From assembly GCF_900090045.1 (NCBI RefSeq), contig NW_021638309.1, positions 1 to 64,000 of the forward strand: a DNA stretch of 64,000 nt. Direction: 5' to 3'. This DNA comes from Plasmodium malariae (taxonomy: Eukaryota; Apicomplexa; Aconoidasida; Haemosporida; Plasmodiidae). Below are positions 1 to 13,200 of the stretch, piece after piece. Position 1 is the stretch's first letter. Every line of letters begins with the position of its first letter. The notes beneath the pieces were generated by a model. It ran no database searches and was not told the origin of the DNA. It saw nothing but the letters and a program-made list of their open reading frames with translations. Both the position numbers and the translations under genes were made by a program.

Positions 1-3000
1 AAAAAAAAAAAAAAAAAAATTAATAACAATACAATATGCATCTAATAATAAAAGATGAAATATATATTTAAATTTATATTAATTATTCCTTCATAAATAC
101 ATAACAGTATATAGCTATAATTGATTTTATCATATATACAAAGTAAAATAACTTTTAAAACATATTGCATAATTATTGTCATAAAGCTATTCAAAAAGTA
201 ATAACTTTTTTTAAAATAAATTAATTAGAATTGATCCATAAATATTTACAATATATAAATTATTTAATGTAGAGCAATAATTAAATAATTCTTTTAATAA
301 TCAATTTAAGAATAAATACGATATAAATAAGTCATTTCATATTATATTTATATATTGGTTTTATCTACTATAGATAATATACAGAATATATATATAAGAG
401 ACCCCTCTATATATTATTATAATAATTACTATTTTTAAGGATACTGTTCTATTAGTAATTCTAATATTGTAAACATTGTATTTTAAAGAACTAATTATTT
501 TTAATAAAAACTTAGTTATAATAATATTATTCCATCAATAACTAATAATACAAACAATATTTTGTGATAAGTTAACTATGATACATGCACTACTTCCTTC
601 TTGAGCGTGATACTTTAATGTATACAATTCTACTAAAATGTTCATTTTATACGATACTACCTAATCTATTAAAAAATATGCGTTACAAAACCTAATGATA
701 ACCTATTCTGCATATTTGTGCCGTTACATTTAAAAAATTACAATTTTTAATTAAGTTTAATCTATTCTATTATTTGTAAATGAAAAACGTTTATATGGAA
801 CTATTTAATCTTTTTAATTTATGTTTTTAATGAGTAACATACATTTATAAGGAAAATTAATATTGTAAATATGAAAAAAAAAAAAAAATATATTAAAATA
901 AAATTGTTGTACAGATGTTACATTCAATTAGATTAATTTAAGTATAATTCAAGTGAAATAAATATACATATAAGAATAATAAATATAGTATATAATATAT
1001 TTATAACAAATACGAGGTAATAACAATAAAATATAATTAAATATATGATTTAATAATATTACTAATGTTATATATATAGGAATATGTTATATTTTATTTA
1101 TTCCTTTAAATATACATAATGTCAGAAACAAAATTTAAATGGAAATCCTAATATGTATACATAAATATATAAACAAATATTATATTATTAAAAACAAATT
1201 ATTAACAACAAAACATATTATATTCCAGAATTTATGTTTTTTCTGAGTAACTATAAAAATGATAATTATCAAATTGTTATATTCACAAAAAGTTATTGTT
1301 ATAAACTAAAATATATTTTTATATTATTTTTTTCTTTAAGAAATAATATTTCTACAATGTAGAATTAGGAAAACGTGAAAATTTTACAACAATTAACATC
1401 ATTGCATTCTTATAGTTTTAGATAATTTATAGATTTATCTTAACATATATGAAGACATCTTTTTATACACGTAACTGTCACAATTATTTGAACATTTAAC
1501 ATTATAAATTACAGATAACGTTTCCATGTAAAATTTAATCCAAAAAATTTTAAAAACCTACAATAATATTTATATTGTGAAATTAATTATGAATATGGAC
1601 CACACCATATGTATTATAATCTTTCTAAACTATAAATTATAAATATATTTTTTCTGTTTTAGAAATATTTTCGACTGCTAAATACTTTTTTATCCTTTTC
1701 ATTTAAAAATAATCCATATTTTTCTAAATTATTTGTGATTTTACTCAGTTAAGTAGTAATATACAAATATGTTAATTTCTTTGTAATATATATATTTTAT
1801 ATTTTACTAAATATTTATAGCACAACTGAAATATAGTCTTATACATTTATATTTGTATGAATTTTTCATTGCATTTCCATTCACCTGTATGTCCAATAAC
1901 ATTTTTATCAATTCAGCATATTAATTTTATTATTTATATTAATTGATGCATTTTTAGTTGATAACGTATTCACAAATATATGCATATATATCAATTCATT
2001 TCTCCCAACTCAATATAACTGCCTAAAAGGTAATAAACAAGTTTTTACATTTACTATGGACATTTTACTACCTTTTCTTTTTTCTTTTTTGAACTGTTAG
2101 TGATTCTTTAATATTTTCAGTACAAAATAATTATACTTAATAAATTCAAACTTATACAAAAAAATATAAATATTTTTTTTAATGAATCAAATTAAAAACT
2201 CACCATTCAAAACAAAGTAATATACTTATAAAGTTTTTCTAAAAAAAAATAATACATTTTTACAATTTTTTTTTAATTAAAAAATAAGCTTTGTTAATAT
2301 AAATTAATTAGGAATTGTATATATAATTTACATATATCTTTACATATCTTTAAAATAATAATAATATATACATAATATATTCATAAACATAAAAAAATGG
2401 CGAAATATTTATAAATAATATTACCGCATCATTATATTAATGTAAGAAAATTATATATTTTTTTATTTCCTTTAATAATAACTCATTCTATATATAGATA
2501 TGAATGTATTTAAAATTTTACTATTTTTAGAAATGAAACAATTATATATACATTATTATTAATATTTGATTTATTATTTCATTAATTTTATAATTTTATA
2601 TGGCATATTTTTTATAATTTTTTTATAATATTATTTTTTATATTTGATATGTACAGTTAACACTAGAATTTACCATAATAATAAAATAACAAATCGGGAT
2701 AAATTTACACTTAATAGTGAATATTTAGAACTATTAAGTTAATGAACTATTATTAATATTCTAAATTTAATAAAAATATTTTATTATATATTTATATATT
2801 ATTTTATCATTCATATATAAAATAAATGTCCTTTAAATCGATATTTACAATGGAATTATTCCATAACATATTTCTCATAAAACTAATATTATGTAATAAA
2901 TATTATATTTTCTTTTATGTAATATATGCATTTACATCAATACGAGGTAATATATTTGTTTCATGTCATTGAAAACCAAACAAAACACATATTTTTTTAA

Positions 3001-3503
3001 TTTAAATATTATCAAACGTTTTTCAAAATAAGTCAGCAAATATATATTTTAGAATAAAATGAAATAAAAATAAAGAAGTATTGTTTATTGGTAAAATATA
3101 AATTAACACAAGATATCAATAAAATTATATAAATTGACCTACCCTATATTTATTATAACTTATAATCACATACTTTTTATAGGGATATATGTAAATATAC
3201 AAATATATCCATTAGTCCAAAATATTCATTTAAGCTTAAATGATACCTTATAATATAAATTGAAAAATTTTGAAACATTCAAATTAACAAAAAAATGAGA
3301 ACATATCTTTTTTCTAGTGTTCATCAATGAAAGCAGTTACATGTACTTACATTTTTTAAATTTAATCAGTTATCAATATAAATACTGCGAATACCTCACA
3401 TGGTATTTCATATATTAGATGATATCGAATATTTCATTACAAAAAGAACAATATATCTTATTATTCATTTTATCTTTTCCTGAATTTAATGTTATCATAT
3501 TTT
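1..3503. other. Intergenic DNA left of the first fam-l gene
   Basis: No credible gene. The window opens with a 19-base A run, probably 5' flank of a gene off the left edge, and holds one upstream element (361-402). The last 450 bp are the conserved 3' flank of the 3504 gene: AATAAAATTATATAAATTG near 3120 and GAAACATTCAAATTAACAAA near 3270. The rest is AT-rich with no ORF above noise. Confidence 0.6.
361..402 (-). promoter_or_regulatory. fam upstream element, gene lies off the left edge
   Basis: Carries TATAGATAATATACAGAATA followed by a TA-rich stretch, similar to the element found about 400 bp upstream of the other fam start codons. With the same spacing, its gene would start about 0-60 bp left of base 1. 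The downstream sequence (about 430-540) also resembles that beyond the element of the 3504 gene. Confidence 0.5.
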
Positions 3504-4469
3504 TTAACTTTTTTGTGATAATAAAAAACTGCTGATATAAGTATGGTGCCTAATGAATAAAGGTACAAAATATATTAGAAATCCTAAAAAACCCTTTACA
3601 CAATAGTTTTCCCATTTACTATCTTTTCCTCGTCTTAAAACTTTTGTGAACCAATTTAAAGGTGGTTTATTCAACAATTCATATAAAGATTTTATGGCCG
3701 GAGAAAGGTCAGTTTCACGCAGCCCAGTACCAGAAGCTGAACCACGTGAAATAAGAACTATTATATTAAACAAACCATATGTAAACCCACATCTACAAAA
3801 ATTATCTAACATGAATGATATTAATAGTACCAAGAACAGTAACAAAGGTAAAGCAAGTCGTAATCCGCATTTTTTAAGTATTATTTTTTTATAAATCTTA
3901 TCACTAATTGTTCTACTCTTTTTAAGAAAATCTTCATAATCAAGTTCCTTAAATATTTTTTTTTCTAAATGGGAATATTTTTTCGTTTCAAATACACAAG
4001 CTTTATTTTTCATATACATTTTCTGGCTTCTTGCATTCCTTTGTAAGCATCTATTCGAATGCTTCCTTTTTCCTGAGGCACACTTTGCATTATTAGATAT
4101 ATCTTTTTCATAGTTCGCACTATTTGCTGTCTCTTCTTTTAAACATACATTGCTTGAGTCCTTATCCTGATTGTATTTTGCCATTAAACGACAATTTCTT
4201 GTATATAATTTTCTGCGATGATTGATGCATTCGTCCAAAAATTTGTTATATGTTCTCTGAATAAGCAAAAAAAGAATTTATGATTTAAACAAATAAACAA
4301 TGTTACACTAAAAAAAGTACAAATTAAAATAAATTACGAAAAACATAAATATCACAAATGTACTTAAATAATATTATCACACCGTATATATATAAATATG
4401 ACATATCCAACTTAAAAGGATAAACGTAGAAATTTTTTTAAATAACATAGACGTAATTTTTTGTTCCAT
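3504..4469 (-). CDS. fam-l exported membrane protein, two exons, C-terminal frameshift
   Basis: Two exons: exon 1 4469-4383 (29 codons), intron 4382-4257 (126 nt, donor GTGTGATAAT, acceptor TTATTCAG, phase 0), exon 2 4256-3504; 279 aa. Exon 1 starts MEQKIT and is a hydrophobic signal sequence. The export-type motif RLMAK is at residues 52-56. A basic low-complexity stretch follows, then the family block FETKKYSH (118-125) and EKKIFKELDYEDFLKKSRT, TM1 at about 160-180 and TM2 near the end. The start is set by alignment with the other nine loci, which share ATGGAA in the same context. Odd: the family tail (YYHKKVKKY...KFRKR) is present but in another frame, running to a TAA at 3470-3472. The shift, best read as a 2-nt loss, lies near 3548-3556, so the predicted protein ends in an unrelated short tail (...SSFLLSQKS). 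It may be a young pseudogene, a variant product or an assembly error. The family is P. malariae-specific; function unknown. Confidence 0.85.
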
Positions 4470-6589
4470 TATATATATCTTTAATAAGGTAATATATTGA
4501 GAACGGATATAATTTATAATAATGAAATAATTTTTTATTACAAAAACACTGTTATTTTTTATTTAATATATTTTTTATTGTTTCTTCGTAAAAACATAAT
4601 AAAAATTTCATAAAAACAATTTGTTTTTAACAATAGAAACAAAGCACAATAACTTCTGAATTAAACTATAAAATTTTTACTTTAATGTAATTTATAAAAA
4701 AATGACTTCTCTTGAAATAATGTAAATTGAAATCATTATTATATATTTAAAATATATAAATTATTCATTTATTATAATAAATTAATAAAAAATATTTTAT
4801 ATTAATACATTTCAAAATAAAACAAAATATATACGATTACTTAATATGCGAGATATTGATTATATGTAGAATATAGAATGTAGAGAATATAGATAATACG
4901 GCCTTTTATACATTAAGAGAAGTATTACTGATTTTAACTATGTTTTCCTATTAATTATCCCGATTTTATAAACATTATACTAATAAAAACATTGATTATT
5001 TCGAAAAAACAACTAATATTTGTAACAGTATAATAGGAGAAGTAATAAATAAAAAAAGGTTTTTCATAATTTTTTGTTTTCTTAATTGATTTATTGAAAT
5101 CAGATATTACATAAACATATTCGTTCTTTTATTTTCTATAACATATACAAAACATCAAGTTTATAATAAACAATCTAATGTACAAAAAATATATATATTT
5201 CAAAGATAAATAATGACTCATCGTTTATTTTTATAAAATAATTTTCAAGGGTTCTACTGTATAACAATGTGTAATATATGCCATTATTTCTAAATGAAAC
5301 GTTTATAAGTTTATAGACTTATTTTTTTTTTCTTTTAACTTATTATATATTTAGAAGAAATAATATATAAAAATAATACATAAACAAATAAAAGATAGAA
5401 TAAATGATCTACAAACGTAATAATAATCTTGGAATGAAAATATAATTGTATAATTCTACTAGGAGTAGTAAAGAATATAATTTTTTATAAATATAGTTTT
5501 ACATAGATATATAAGTAATTTTTATAAAAATTTTTTAACTATTACAATTATCTAAAGTAAAAAGCAAAATAAGAAATGTTCTATAATTCCCTTATTTAAA
5601 TATAAAGTTTTATTAATCTAAAATTGATAAAGTTCTATTAATAATTAAATTATTAAAGAAAAGAGTATTCATAATTATTCATAATTTCATAATTGATCTA
5701 TGAAAAAATATAGATATTCATTAAAGAGTTCTTAAATAAATTTAGTTATGAAACATATAATTATCATAATAAATTTTTCATAAAGATGATCTCTTATTTT
5801 TACCTTTAAATAAGAAATACATATGACCACAAAAGAACCCATGGTTTTAACCTTAGTGTAAGAGGAACCGTGTAATATATTAAAAAAAAAAGCAAAATAA
5901 ACAAATTTTGAAAAATAATAATTGAATCGTTTATTAATAACGAAAAAAAAAAAATGTATATTTTTTAAAAATATAAATTACTTTATAAGAGAAGTCATAT
6001 AAATTGTGAATGTGCATATTAAAATAACGATCGTGTATATATTATAATAAAAATACAAACGAAACATTTAGGACACCTAAAAATTGTATGTAAAGAACAT
6101 ACTTTTACTGTAACTACTGAGAAATATCAACATCACATTTTTATTTATCCGAAAAATATATTACATCTATTTTTTATGGCATGGAACAAAATTACCCTCC
6201 AAAATAAATTATAATACTAAAAAAATATAGAAGATGCGAACTATTATAAATATTTAAGGCAGAATTGTTTGCTTTTCTGTATTAAAATATATTTGTATAT
6301 TATATGTGTTACATAAAAACAAGTTGTGAATATGCAGTTAATATTTTTAAGCACAATTTTATTAATAATAAAGAAAAATTTTCATAGATCATTAAAAAAA
6401 TATTTCTCATAACAGTATACTAATTATAAGTAGCCTTTAATTTCATGTCCTCTTGCTTATAATGTTTATTCTAAAAATTTTACCGATACATTTACAAGCA
6501 GTAAAATATATAATAATGTAACTTACAATAATACAGATGTATATATCTCCTCCTAAGTAATTAATCTCCTTCGTAGTTCTTAACCTAGT
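4470..6589. other. 5' flank of the fam-l gene at 3504
   Basis: Holds the upstream element at 4861-4900. About 1 kb beyond it resembles the 5' flanks of other fam loci (for example the ATTTCTAATTTTATAAATATTAT-like stretch after each element). No gene. Confidence 0.5.
4861..4900 (-). promoter_or_regulatory. fam upstream element (gene at 3504-4469)
   Basis: Contains GTAGAGAATATAGATAATAC on the plus strand, which reads GTATTATCTATATTCTCTAC in the sense of the gene. It ends 392 bp upstream of the start codon. Role inferred from conserved position only. Confidence 0.6.
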
Positions 6590-7275
6590 ATATATAGAGA
6601 ATTACTCAATGAAATAAGAAATAATAAAAGTAATAAAAACTGTAAAAAAACCCTTATGGAGTAATTGCTAAAGAGAATTCATACATGCTAAATGTTTTAA
6701 ACCTTTCTTCTCGATATGATATCTACGTTCCTATGTATATGTATAGGATTAAATCCTATATATAATATTTTTTCAAAAAATATATATGTATCTCTTCCAG
6801 TGAATTATATATAACATACATCAATATTTTTCTAATTTATTGTATACAAATCCAGAATTATCAATAATTTTAACCAACCTTTTTCATCATAATCTAATTC
6901 AGCATTATCATAATAATTGTCTTAATCATAATATCAATTTCCAAATAATATATTATTATTCCCATGTTATAGGCTCCCCCTTTTTTTCTAATAATAATAT
7001 ATATTTTATTGAGTCTAAAGTTTCATCTGTACCTTTCGAATTATCTAAAGGTTTATCAAAGGTATACTACAAGGAAAAAATATTTTTTATTATTTATAAT
7101 GCCAAAAATTTACTCACACATAAGGGAAAATTTCTTAAAAGTATATATTTGTATATACAACATGAAGACGAAAAAAATATATAGAAAGCCTTCTTCTATG
7201 TTATATTCATATAGCATTATTAAAATAAGGATTTATCCAAATAGAAAGAATAAATGTATATGTTTTAAATAAAAT
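6590..7275 (-). pseudogene. Relic of a two-exon exported-protein gene (copy 1)
   Basis: Minus-strand decayed gene. The exon 1 relic (about 7160-7275) reads KTYTFILSIWINPYFNN, signal-like, followed by stops. An acceptor TTTTTCCTTGTAG ends at 7067 and exon 2 begins at 7066 with YTFDKPLDNSKGTDETLDSI and LLLEKKGEPITWE, then a stop. In another frame DNYYDNAELDYDEKGW follows, and near 6600-6690 a hydrophobic FLQFLLLLLFLISL. The order (signal, intron, acidic/Asn-rich linker, Asp/Tyr-rich repeats, C-terminal membrane segment) resembles the unnamed 'Plasmodium exported protein' genes of P. malariae and P. ovale, from memory. Homologous relics occur at 35745-36450 and 50500-51190. The plus-strand ORFs here are antisense to it. 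Confidence 0.5.
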
Positions 7276-10200
7276 AAAATATATGCTTTTTCCATTCACT
7301 TTAGTATTAATTAATTTAATAGCATTCAAATGTAGGTACAAATTTTGATGTATATATGCCAGGTATTGATAAAATGGTATATTTAAATGCTTCGATATTT
7401 TATTTAGCTAAAATATTAGTAAATTCACCAATAAAATGCATATTTAAAGGATAAAAAAAAAAAAAAAGATCATTTTATAAATATTATTTTAAATATTTCC
7501 AATAAAGCTCGTTATAAAAAAAGCAACATCAAATATAATAATTTCTAGTAGAACTAATTTTATTAGTAAATTCTCAAAAAATATATATATGTTATAATAT
7601 TTTAAAAGAACAATTATAGATTTTTGTTATCAATACTTTTCAAAAAAAAAAAAAATAAAATAAAATAATTTTGAGGGTACATTAGTAATTTATTTTACAA
7701 CTAGGATAAATAAAAGATAATCTAAAAGAAGTGGTGCATTAGCATATATTAAGATTATAGTTATTACTTTTTATCTAAGGTTCTTACTAATAATATCTGT
7801 AATTTGTACAAGTTATACATTTTAAGCATTATTTTATAATTGAAAAATACAAGAATATTTTATAATATATAATAGTATTCAAGAAAAAACAAAATAAAAA
7901 AAATAAGACAAGCTTTTTCTTACAGCATAAAATGTAATTTAACATATGCTATATACCTATGACATATAGAACACTTATACAAGAAAAATTTCGAAATGAT
8001 ATTATAGGATTTAGTTCGCATACAAAATATCAATTTTTTAAAATGTACCCTCTAGTCTAACTAGTTTATATACTCGTATCATTGTTTATATGGAATACTA
8101 AAATTTCTATTTAATTAAAAATAATATATTTTTTTATAATAGCTAAAATAAAATTTATTTCATTTAAATAAGCATGAAAATTGTATATTTTCTTTTATTA
8201 TATTTTGAAAAAAAATATAAATTTATAATTTTTACAGAAATTATATTTTTGAAAAAAAGAATAAAAATATAAATGTAAAAAAAAAAATATTTTTAGTATA
8301 TATAATTAAAAAAAAACAAAGCACCATAAAAAAATACTTTAAATAAAATAATTTAGAACACAATATGATATAGATAAGAAATAAGAAAAGACAATATAAA
8401 AAATAACATATAATACAATAAAGGAAAATCCATAATGCATTGATTTACTTTTTAACATTTTTATAAAGCAAATAATAGTGAGTGTATTTTATATTAAATT
8501 ATAAATAAATATTACCACATATATTTTATTAAATTATCTATTTTAGATGATCACAAGAAAATAAATTATGAATTTATGAATATACCTATAAATCCAGATA
8601 TATTTTTATTGTATACTCCTTATTGAATATAGTTCATGTATATTTTATTAAAAACGTGATATATTAAATATATTATTTTAAACTTATAAGAATAAATTGT
8701 TAATAAACTGTGTACAAAAATTAGTATTCTAAAGAAAAATTAATCAAAAAATTAAGTAATATCTTTAAATGTATAATATTATATATAATATATAACCTAC
8801 AGTATTTCACAAAAATAATATAATTATTTTTCCATATTCATATAGTATATATATTTATGTATATTGATATAAATATCTTCAAAAATATTTTTTGTTCTTG
8901 TTCTTTAAATAATTCTTGCATTCGGCTATCTCTTACTTTATCAAAATTTATAAATTTATTGTAATATAAAAGTATAACAGTATTTATTAGTGAATAATAC
9001 TATCAATTATAAAAGATATATAATCATAAATATTATATATATATATAATCTTTTATGTACTTATTATTTTCTAAATTTCCTTGTAACTAATCGACTTGAT
9101 AAAATTTACAGCATTCATTTCTTTTTATATTTTTTTACATATATTGTAATTATTAAAAATATTCATTCTAATTGAATTTAATTTATTATTCATATTCAGT
9201 AAATTGAAAGAATCAATTTAAATAATTTTTATTATTCTTGAAATATTTAATTAGGTCTAATGTTAAGGCATATAAGATATGGGAATAGCATTATTAAATA
9301 TATATATATATTAATCCTTTAATAATTTTTAAATTACAGTAAATACAACATCACTAATAATAATTATGTCTCATAAATATTCTTTTGTAATAATAGATTT
9401 TTTTTTTTTTAATTTAACATGTTCTTAATGTTATAATAATTATAAGATATATGACTTTATTTATTTTAATATTTTGTTTAAATATTAATTAATGTACGTT
9501 ATTCATATTTTCACCGAAATTACTACATTTCTGCTGTTTCATTAAGTAATATATTTACAGTCATCCTGATTTTAGAACAAATAATTCTTTTTTATAGTAC
9601 CATTGCCACTATGACAACTATGAAATATGTTAACACAAACATATATATGTTAAAACAATTTTTAAAATAAGGACAATACAATCTTTATCCATATACCTTC
9701 ATTTTAGAGTAGACATTTACTCATATATATTTTTTATAATTTAGTTATTTTTGTAAATCATATATATCACTTTCATATTGCAAATATGTTTATATACATT
9801 TATTTAATATAATGATTAAAATTAAAAAAGGTACAAAATACTATGGTATATGTTTTATTTTTTATGTTCCAAAAGAATTAATACATTTTATGCAAAATCA
9901 ATATGCATTTTCTTTGTACATATTTTTAATTATTACATGTGTATACTTCATTACATGCTTGTTTATCCATGGTGAATATTTTAATCATTTACATGTCTAT
10001 AAAAGTCCATCTCATACATATATATGCGCATGTATAAGTTTTGTACCATTGCAGTAGGACGAACTAATAACTTTTACGTTTACTCTTTATTGTGTTAACT
10101 TTACACATTTTCGTTTTATATATTCGCTTATTAACTTTTATAATGCTTACGGCTAATGTACTACTTAAATCTCCATATAGAATTCTTTAATAAAGAAAAT

Positions 10201-13200
10201 AAAAAGTAAGTTTACTCATTTAACGTAACATAAATTGGGAAAGCTATTAAGGAAAATTCCTCTATAACAAATAAATTTAAACAATCTATTTAAAAGACGT
10301 ACATGAATTTTTATATTCCTTTTCTTTATTAACATCCTTAAGTGAAATAGCTCTTTCAATAAACTTTACGCATTATTAATATTATCTCTTGTCATATATC
10401 AGAGTTTCATTAATTTACTCATTCGATCCTATATACATAAACTTTTACATAAACTCATGTACAATGTGGAAACATAAGTTCGTAATGTGTTCAAGTCCTT
10501 GCAAAAATAATGTCAACGTGCAAATGTTTTTATATAAATATGTGTGCATGCATATCATTTACGACTTTTCAACGTAATTATTCTTAATTGATCATGGAGA
10601 TATATATCACGAAAATAAAAAAACATTATATACATGTAAATGTACTCTATATGCTTAAATAATCATTCACTCATGAATAATACTAATGTATGAACATATA
10701 CAGATATTCACATAATTATATCCTCAAACTATTTCAATTATTTATTAACATAACACTATCTCCACACCATAAAAATATTAGTCGATTTATTTTGTTTTAG
10801 ATGATCTATATACACATTAACGTAATTATAAAATAATTCTTCTTATTGGGAAAATAACGTAAAAAGTATTTTACATTTATGCGTTTGACTCTCAAATATA
10901 ATAAAAAATTGCTAAAATGATATATTAAGGGGAAAAATAGAAAGCATATCATATAAAATGCATTTTTTGTCTTTTAATTGTTCTAATTATATCATGTGTA
11001 CTTTTTTCATAAGTAAAAGCTTCAATATTACCTTTAAAAATATCATCAAATACTTCAAAATATTTTAATATGTATACAAATAAATATGCGTTTTATGAAT
11101 TTTAGTTAGGTACATATATGGAAACAAAAGAATAGACACATAATTCTAGTGGCTGCATGTTAATATATACATATTCTTGCAAATATACCTGTGCAAGAAG
11201 TATCAACATATGAGGTACATAAATCCTTTTAGAACTAAATAGATTTTATTTTTTATTATCGCAGATCATAATAGTTTACATAATTCCAAATATATATTCG
11301 CGCTTTTTTTGTCTTTACAAACTATCGAAGAGAAAATAAAATAAAGTAAAAAAGCATGTTCTAAACAGTTACCATTTTTTTAGTTTTTATTTTTTTTCGT
11401 TCCTGTTTATTTTACATTAACCAATTATATTTATTTGCGTCTTCCCTTTTTGTAAGAACATTTCTCTAATTGATCACTTACCAAGGAAAACAAAGTAAAC
11501 AAAAGAAACATAAGTTTTAAAAGTGTACATTACATTTATACATTTATTATCATGCTTAATTATACATTATATTATTTTTCTTTTTTTTTTTTATTTCCTG
11601 TTTTCATTTTTTCTGGTTTTACTTTCTTATGGTCTCTCAGCTACTGTTTTACTATTTCTCCGTTCTCTCTTTTTTAGATTAATTTTCTTTTAAGCAAAAT
11701 AAATTTTATACATACGTGCATTCAAAGAAATAAATAACTTACTATTCATAGAGTTCATATTGATATATATACAAAGTATTATTTGTTAATACTCTTTATT
11801 TTTTATTTTTTTTTCACTAAAATTTCTTCATTCCCATTCCTTTATATTAAAGAGCATAACGAATATCATACCAATAATAAAAAACAAATTAACATTTTCA
11901 ATTATAAATACATAACATTTGACTATTATTATAACAGTTCAAAGTTGTATTCACCCATCAGTAACTTTTTCACCATGGTAAAAAGGCAATTCAACTTTTT
12001 CCTTTTTTATCAGAATTACAATGTAAGTTGATCTCCTTATAATATAATAATATCCTTTTTTCTAATTATAATTTTTTTAATATTAATTCCAAAATAAAAA
12101 AGAGGGGAAAAATGAAAAGTAAAATAAAAATTTAAAAGGTGAGTTATGGAGGTGAGCTAAAATAAGAAATAATAAAAGATAGGTAAAAAAGATAAATAAA
12201 AAATTTAAGGACTTTTTAGAAATACAAGTACATAAGCGCTATATATTAATTATTCATATATACACTTGAATATTTATAAACAACTTAAAAAAATATAAAA
12301 ACGGAAAAAGAAAATGTAAGTATGAATATGCAATAGAGACGTACAAACATGTAACGGTATATATAAAATCCAAAGTATCAAATATATATATATAAACAGA
12401 AATTAGCATAAACAGGATGTAAATAAAATTTAAGGTCAAATGAGAACAAATTCAGTGTTCCTGATAAATTATTTTTATATAAATGATAAGGGTAAAAATG
12501 TTAAAACTGTTTTATTTTCCACTTATAGCAGTAGCTCCTGTCAAATATACCATTATACATAAATAGAGCAATTAATAACGATATAATTATAAAAATTGCA
12601 TATATCATTTCCTTATTTTATTACATTTTATAATATTTAATCAAAAAAGTTCAAAATTTATATGGTTTTATTTTATTAATAATTATTTTAAATATCATAT
12701 TACAGTATTTCATATATAAATGAACACATTATAACACGTAAAACAAACTATTAAGCACACATTAAAATAGTAATGAGATAATAGTTAACCAACCACATAA
12801 TCCATTATCATCTATACATACATTATATTTTTATATGTACTTTTCTGATAGTTATATTTCTATACTAATTAAAAACAAAAAAATATTTAGTTAATTTTTT
12901 TTTTTTTTTAAAGGATATAATATTTTTCAAAAAAAAAAATATAATATTACATAAAATAAGAAACACTTCGAATACGTATATTATAATTATTTATTGTATT
13001 AATATATGTTATCCAATAAATGTGAACTAAATATATTTATTATCATATTATCTTATTCTTATATTATAATAATAATTATATTTTTGAAGTCACATATAAC
13101 TTGAAAATAATGCATGCAAATAAAATATTAATCAAAAATTATATGATATTTCATGATTAATTATTTAACACATTATAATATTTAAATTACAATATTAAAA

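Noticed and set aside
3646..3894. Plus-strand ORF opposite the 3504 gene; likewise 15655-16008, 22510-22728 and 59991-60288
   Set aside because: Shadow frames of fam exons on the other strand; no independent support.
6840..7272. Two overlapping plus-strand ORFs (114 and 87 codons)
   Set aside because: They are antisense to the exported-protein relic on the minus strand and have biased low-complexity composition; not conserved in the other copies.
9812..10057. 81-codon plus-strand ORF with membrane-like stretch
   Set aside because: The equivalent sequence near 39.03-39.26 kb is recognisable as DNA but is full of stops and frame changes in this frame, so it is not a conserved protein.
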